A DNA stretch of 64,000 nt. It comes from Chryseobacterium jejuense. GTDB lineage: Bacteria; Bacteroidota; Bacteroidia; Flavobacteriales; Weeksellaceae. A program made the position numbers and the translations under genes. Below, in pieces: positions 59,816 to 64,000 of the stretch. The stretch is taken from contig NZ_FNEG01000003.1 in assembly GCF_900100075.1 (NCBI RefSeq), positions 461,978 through 525,977 on the forward strand, in the 5' to 3' direction. The notes beneath the pieces were generated by a model that was not told the origin of the DNA, did not search any database, and saw nothing but the letters and a program-made list of their open reading frames with translations. Numbering within the stretch: position 1 is the stretch's first letter; the number at the start of each line of letters is the position of its first letter.

Positions 59816-60841
59816 ATGTTCAGAACACTATTGATGTATAGTTTTATCACTGCAATGTTCTTCTCCTGCAAAGAAAAGTCAGAAAAAGAGATTGTTCTCG
59901 ACTATTACAAAGAAGGAAAATTTAATGGTACAGTTCTTATTGTTAAAGAAGGAAAAATAGTATGTGATACAGCACTGGGTTATAAACGTTTTGAAGATAA
60001 AAGTACTGTAACGAAAAATACACCATTTTGTGTGGCTTCCATTACTAAACCTTTTACAGCTGTTGGAATTATGCTATTGCAGCAGGGAAATTTATTGTCT
60101 TATGATGATAAGGCTAGTCAGTACATTAAAGATCTTCCAGGCTATGCACAGAATGTAAGTATACGGCAATTATTGAATCATACTTCCGGCTTGGCGGATT
60201 ATGAAAATATTTTGAGGGTAGATAAAGATAAAATTATCAACCAGGAAGTCTTGGACTTTCTTAAAAAACAACCGGGGCTACGATTTCCATCAGGAAGCCA
60301 ATTTGAATACAGTAACAGCGGTTATATTGTACTCGGTGAAATTATTGCAGCCATATCAGGACAATCCTATGGTAAATTTATTCAGGGTAAAATATTGAAT
60401 CCTTTGAAGATGAATCATTCATTTATCTATGATGCTGAAACGATTCCTAATACTGAAATAGCAAAAGCTTATGATATGAATAAAAAGCCTGACGATTATT
60501 CACTCCTCACAACTGGAGATGGGAGCCTCTATTCTACTCCATGGGATCTGTATAAATTTGATACAGCTTTAAGAAAACATCAGCTTTTGAATCATGAAAA
60601 TTCTAAACTTATGTATGAATTACCTATCCTAAAAGATGGGAAACCCAGCGAATATGGTTTTGGCTGGTTTGTTTCCGGCCATCATACAATGCATACGGGA
60701 GGAGTGAATGGTTTCAGGGGCGTGATCTGGAGAGATTTAAACTCTAATACTTGTATTATTGCACTTACCAATCAGGGTGATGCTTTTCCTGTTTATAAAT
60801 TCCTGGATGCTGAGAAAAAAGCATTACAAAGGGATAAATAG
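59816..60841 (+). CDS. Class-C beta-lactamase-like serine hydrolase lipoprotein
   Basis: The 341-residue protein starts MFRTLLMYSFITAMFFSCKEKS with lipobox MFFSC (Cys18). The penicillin-binding-protein fold motifs are complete: SITKPFTAV (SxxK; Ser nucleophile), YSNSGYIVLGEIIAAISG (YxN) and the C-terminal HTGGVNGFRG (HTG in place of KTG). Members include esterases, D-aminopeptidases and beta-lactamase-like enzymes. The HTG replacement is typical of the non-lactamase members. It is followed after 124 bases by the alpha/beta hydrolase gene. Confidence 0.88.
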   Translation: MFRTLLMYSFITAMFFSCKEKSEKEIVLDYYKEGKFNGTVLIVKEGKIVCDTALGYKRFEDKSTVTKNTPFCVASITKPFTAVGIMLLQQGNLLSYDDKASQYIKDLPGYAQNVSIRQLLNHTSGLADYENILRVDKDKIINQEVLDFLKKQPGLRFPSGSQFEYSNSGYIVLGEIIAAISGQSYGKFIQGKILNPLKMNHSFIYDAETIPNTEIAKAYDMNKKPDDYSLLTTGDGSLYSTPWDLYKFDTALRKHQLLNHENSKLMYELPILKDGKPSEYGFGWFVSGHHTMHTGGVNGFRGVIWRDLNSNTCIIALTNQGDAFPVYKFLDAEKKALQRDK

Positions 60842-60965
60842 CAAAATCTGTTTCCGAAATAAGATTGTTCTATCAATTTCATTTCCCTTCGTGTAAAAAA
60901 TCTTTCTGAATATTCAAATGATCTTTCTAACTTAGTTCTTATAATCAATTATTTAAATACCAATC

Positions 60966-62054
60966 ATGAGGTATCCAATTATATCAGTTATTACTTTATT
61001 ATTTTCATTCATCGTATTCGGACAGAGTAAGAAGCCCAATAATGAATATAGTGAAGCCCGGGAAATCATCAAGGATCTAGACTCCATCGTAGCTCCAAAT
61101 GGAATTCAGGAAAGGTATAAAGCCACCATCGGAGGTGTGAAACAATGGGTATATGTTCGTGGGCAGAATAAAGAAAACCCTGTGATTTTATTTGTACATG
61201 GTGGTCCGGCCTCTCCTATTGCTCCGGTGATGTGGATGTTTCAAAGGCCCATCGAAGAATATTTTACAGTGGTGAACTACGATCAAAGAGCATCCGGTAA
61301 AACATATAATGCCAATGATACATTAAGCCTGAAGAATACGATTAATATTAATCAATATGTGGATGATGCTATACAACTTGCTGAATTGATTAAAGAAAAG
61401 TATAAAAAGAAAAAAGTTCTTCTCATAGGACACAGCTGGGGAACCATTATCTCCATGAAAGCGGCACTGAAAAGACCGGATCTGTTCTATGCTTATGTTG
61501 GAATCGGACAGATTATCAATACCAGAGATAATGAACGGTTAAGTGTTGATTTCGCTGTAAAAGAAGCTACCCGACTGAAAAATGATACTGCTTTAAAGGA
61601 ATTAGCTTCAATAGCACCTTATCCGGGAAATACTCCGATTACCCGGCAGAGAATCATTATTGCACGGAAATGGCCTCAGTATTATGGTGGCCTGACTGCC
61701 TATAGAAATAATTCCAGATATTTCTTTCAGGCTCCGCTTTTATCACCGGAATATTCCTATGATGATGCAGAAGCTATTGGGAAAGGAAGTTTATTTACTC
61801 TCTCAAAAGTGCTTACGGAGTTTCTTGATACAGATTTTAAAAGTGTTAAAACATTTCCTATTCCGGTTTTCATGTTTATGGGAAGACATGATTATACTAC
61901 TCCATCAGAACCTACCGCTCAGTGGCTTAAGAATGTAAAAGCTCCTTTTAAAAAGGGAATTTGGTTTGAAAATTCAGCCCATCTGATTCCTTTTGAAGAA
62001 CCGGGAAAAATGCTGGTTACTTTATTGAATGATGTTCAGCCTGTCTGTAAATAA
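60966..62054 (+). CDS. Exported alpha/beta hydrolase (proline-iminopeptidase-like)
   Basis: The 362-residue protein has a signal peptide (MRYPIISVITLLFSFIVFG) and the hydrolase core: NPVILFVHGGPASPIAPVMW (oxyanion HGGP), FTVVNYDQRASGKTY (DQRxxGKS-like), VLLIGHSWGTIISMKAA (nucleophile elbow GHSWG), and C-terminal FMFMGRHDYTTPS (Asp) with WFENSAHLIPFEEP (His). Pattern and order resemble prolyl aminopeptidases. The cap-domain substrate residues cannot be read, so peptidase or esterase activity are both possible. It ends 9 bases before the convergent GNAT gene. Confidence 0.88.
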   Translation: MRYPIISVITLLFSFIVFGQSKKPNNEYSEAREIIKDLDSIVAPNGIQERYKATIGGVKQWVYVRGQNKENPVILFVHGGPASPIAPVMWMFQRPIEEYFTVVNYDQRASGKTYNANDTLSLKNTININQYVDDAIQLAELIKEKYKKKKVLLIGHSWGTIISMKAALKRPDLFYAYVGIGQIINTRDNERLSVDFAVKEATRLKNDTALKELASIAPYPGNTPITRQRIIIARKWPQYYGGLTAYRNNSRYFFQAPLLSPEYSYDDAEAIGKGSLFTLSKVLTEFLDTDFKSVKTFPIPVFMFMGRHDYTTPSEPTAQWLKNVKAPFKKGIWFENSAHLIPFEEPGKMLVTLLNDVQPVCK

Positions 62055-62062
62055 CAGAATCT

Positions 62063-62566
62063 TTATACTTCCAATTGAAAAAGGGCCATTGTGGCATTAT
62101 GATAATGATCCGGACGGCCTTCTGTATCAGTCATTTTCTTATCTCCCAGATAGGTAAATCCACATTTTACGTAATAATCTGTTAGTCTTTGGTTTCCGGC
62201 AGTAGTATCCATTCTTACGTATAATTTGTCGTGTTGAGAAGCAAATTGTTTTGCCCATTCTACGATTTGCTCAACAAATTTCTGTCCGCGGAAATTAGGA
62301 TTGGTAGCGATTCTATGAATGTATATTGAAGGATCTTCATTTTTTTCTTCCCAAACCTGATGATCTTCAAAGGTAATGCTCCATACACAAGCTACCTGTT
62401 CATCTACTGTAATTTTAAAATGCCGGTTTTCGTTGATTTCAGTTTCGATCATATTTCGATCAAATTTCGGCCATTGTACACCAGATACGGTTTTCTTAAA
62501 ATCGGAAGCCATTTTGTATAAGCCAAGGACCGCCTCCATATCCTGCAAAGAAGTATTCGCTATCAT
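62063..62566 (-). CDS. GNAT family N-acetyltransferase
   Basis: Start at 62566 (MIANTSLQDMEAVLGLY; 167 residues); the ATG at 62602 adds twelve residues with no family resemblance. The core is SIYIHRIATNPNFRGQKFVEQIVEWAKQFA, with the acetyl-CoA loop N-x-x-F-R-G-Q, and YVRMDTTAGNQRLTDYYVKCGFTYLGDKKM, where W/Y-F supports motif B. The protein lies alone, convergent to the alpha/beta hydrolase. Substrate unknown. Confidence 0.85.
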   Translation of the reverse strand: MIANTSLQDMEAVLGLYKMASDFKKTVSGVQWPKFDRNMIETEINENRHFKITVDEQVACVWSITFEDHQVWEEKNEDPSIYIHRIATNPNFRGQKFVEQIVEWAKQFASQHDKLYVRMDTTAGNQRLTDYYVKCGFTYLGDKKMTDTEGRPDHYHNATMALFQLEV

Positions 62567-62719
62567 TATTCCTGTTATGGTACGAAGATACGGAAAATGC
62601 ATGGCACTCTTTCCTTATTGTTATTCAGAATGGGTATAAATACCGTTGGATTCTTTATGTTACGTTGGGAAACGCAAATAAAAATACTATTTTTATCGGC
62701 CAAAAAGAAAAGACCAAAT

Positions 62720-63223
62720 ATGCCGACTGATGCTTCTCATAAGCTGATTCCGATGACGACCTTCGTGCTTGAATATTATGCCCACGAAGGATATGCCGAT
62801 CTTCAAACCTTGAGTTTGATGAATAATTATGCTAATTTTTTAAAACAATCCCTTACTTTGGGAATGTTTGTTCCTGTAGACCCTAATGGAAATGTATTAA
62901 AGGAACCCAAAAATTATGCTTCCTGGAAATCATTGGAGCATAATGACAACGATGATGAAAGGACAGATATGGCAGGTTTTGAAGAATACGGCGAATATCA
63001 GAAAGCAGAACGTAAATGCATGTTTGAAGGCTTCAGAGTAGATTATAACGGATATTCAAAAGTAAGAATCGTTGCTGCCTACGATACCTCTATAGAATTA
63101 TCTTTCAATAAAAATGACTTGATCCCTACAGGTTTTAATGATGTAGAATCATTGACTGTTTTTGATGATATCTTTTTAACTTCTAATGCGTTACAATTGA
63201 TTGGAATAAAGAGCAAAAAATAA
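62720..63223 (+). CDS. Hypothetical soluble protein
   Basis: The ATG at 62720 gives MPTDASHKLIPMTTFVLEYYAHEGYADLQ, 167 residues; the frame from 62597 adds 41 basic or hydrophobic residues that fit no signal. It has no signal peptide or membrane segment. Strands such as IVAAYDTSIELSFNKNDLIPT and LTVFDDIFLTSNALQLIG and a central acidic stretch (EHNDNDDERTDMAG) are visible. I recognise no family. The 5' end overlaps nothing. The gene is followed by a long non-coding repeat region. Confidence 0.65.
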   Translation: MPTDASHKLIPMTTFVLEYYAHEGYADLQTLSLMNNYANFLKQSLTLGMFVPVDPNGNVLKEPKNYASWKSLEHNDNDDERTDMAGFEEYGEYQKAERKCMFEGFRVDYNGYSKVRIVAAYDTSIELSFNKNDLIPTGFNDVESLTVFDDIFLTSNALQLIGIKSKK

Positions 63224-63276
63224 ACAGCCTATTATTTTTACAGTATAAAATACTGTTGATTTTGCTAAACTTCTAT

Positions 63277-63399
63277 TTTTGTCACTTAGTAAGAGTCTCA
63301 ATATGGTAAACCTAAAGATTTTTTAAAACGCAAAGTTGATGTTTGATTGCGTTAAATTTTAAGTCAGCAAAGGGCTCATCGATTTTCAATCGATTTCAT
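63277..63399 (+). repeat. Diverged direct repeat at the window end, copy 1
   Basis: Matches 63876-64000 in order: TTTTGTCAC, AGAGTCTCAATAT or GGAGTCTCAATAT, AAACCTAAAGATTTTT, AAAACGCAAAGTT, GATTGCGTTAAATTTTAAGT, AGCAAAGGG, and TCGATTTTCAATCGATTT. The units are 599 bases apart. No ORF lies within. Confidence 0.75.
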
Positions 63400-63875
63400 G
63401 AAGCGTACTGCTACCATTAGCTTAGTCAGCGGCTTTGCCGTAATCTTTGCCTCCTAGAATCATAAGCTTATAAAATAAAATCTTTGCGTTACATTCAAAT
63501 TATTATCATGATCTTTTATAAAATGCAAAGTTGATGTTAAATAGTTTTTTACTTAATACTTTTGTCTTGAAACAAAAGTATTCAAAAGTTCAAGACTGGA
63601 ATCCTCCACTAAAAATTTCAATGTACTCCTAAAATTCCCAAACTCGTATGGATCCCTCGGTTCTGCTTCGATTCAAAATTGTAGCCATGCTCAGACAGTG
63701 GGAATTTTTTAACGGATTCCATTTAAATTTTCTTAACGTTCCTGATTCCTAGGTCAATTAAAGGGTTTATTAATTACTATTTTTCATTTAATTAACCCAT
63801 TCCTAATCATTTTAATGGCTATTATTGGTTTATAGCTTCAATGAAATAGCTACTATGATCTTGTGGAACCTCCAC
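63400..63875. other. Non-coding region between the two direct repeats
   Basis: No supportable gene. A third partial unit (AAATGCAAAGTTGATGTTAA) lies at about 63521-63540. The rest is AT-rich and includes repeated pieces such as AACAAAAGTATTCAAAAG. Confidence 0.45.
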
Positions 63876-64000
63876 TTTTGTCACTCTGTAGGAGTCTCAA
63901 TATTATCGTAAACCTAAAGATTTTTAAAACGCAAAGTTTATTTGTGATTGCGTTAAATTTTAAGTGAGCAAAGGGTTTATCGATTTTCAATCGATTTGAT
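63876..64000 (+). repeat. Diverged direct repeat at the window end, copy 2 (may run on)
   Basis: Second copy of the 63277-63399 unit, cut by the window edge, so it may extend further. Contains the palindromic ATCGATT-TTC-AATCGAT. A short stretch also matches 21885-21904. Confidence 0.75.

Overview
The window looks like chromosome of a Chryseobacterium, most likely C. indologenes or a close relative. The base composition is AT-rich. The primary sigma factor has the short (288-residue) Bacteroidetes form. Several promoters fit the Bacteroidetes pattern (TTTG, about 20 bases, TAnnTTTG). Secreted proteins carry the flavobacterial N-terminus ending in QVGINTT, and one has a type IX secretion C-terminal tail. 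A chromosomal metallo-beta-lactamase at 13.5-14.25 kb closely matches the IND family as I remember it. I see no rRNA or tRNA genes, no CRISPR array and no intact mobile element.

Layout. 0-7.2 kb: end of an S9 peptidase gene, a flavin monooxygenase, a GNAT enzyme, a lipoprotein, an Imm26-like orphan, rpoD and a secreted S1/P1 nuclease. 7.5-10.6 kb: three type VI secretion (subtype iii) genes, tssG, tssN and tssK, without the rest of the machine. 11-14.3 kb: outer-membrane barrel, S41 peptidase lipoprotein and blaIND. 14.4-20 kb: a TonB-dependent receptor behind a Fur-type palindrome, a DtxR/MntR-type regulator, a threonine-aldolase-like enzyme and a kinase-like phosphotransferase. 22-25 kb: an ArsR-led operon (ArsR, SRPBCC, YdeI-like, DoxX, DUF4256) with tandem operators, then a Tn3 transposase remnant. 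26-32 kb: mixed small genes, two acidic immunity-like proteins and a decayed S41 peptidase. 32.6-39.7 kb: tandem secreted paralogues behind a strong promoter and a 22-codon leader ORF, then a 3.6-kb block of four unrecognised genes (one a leucine-rich-repeat protein) bracketed by direct repeats that include the 3' end of the neighbouring T9SS surface-protein gene.

40-48.5 kb: Crp/Fnr regulator and acetyltransferase; two ferritin-like proteins, a fasciclin protein and MsrB beside an ECF sigma/anti-sigma pair, with a shared promoter-like motif before the fasciclin and msrB genes; metE behind a cobalamin riboswitch; and a divergent Lrp regulator with palindromic sites. 49-57 kb: what looks like a zinc-homeostasis region, with a ZnuD-like TonB receptor, a COG0523 GTPase, a MerC-like membrane protein, a Zur-like Fur protein and an alkaline phosphatase. 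A 13-base core GCAAC-N3-GTTGC recurs before both TonB receptors and, as a perfect and a degenerate copy, between zur and the MerC/COG0523 operon. This region also holds a bacteriocin-like glycine-rich precursor and an XRE-S24 regulator. 57-64 kb: AraC regulator and creatinase-like M24 protein, a Cys/His amidase-like orphan, a class-C-beta-lactamase-like lipoprotein, an alpha/beta hydrolase, a GNAT enzyme, a hypothetical protein, and a gene-free tail built from diverged direct repeats.

The observations I rate highest are the candidate zinc regulon that links three separated loci, the repeat-bracketed cassette at 34.5-38.3 kb, the glycine-rich bacteriocin-like precursor, the leader ORF at 32.69 kb, and the detached T6SSiii trio.
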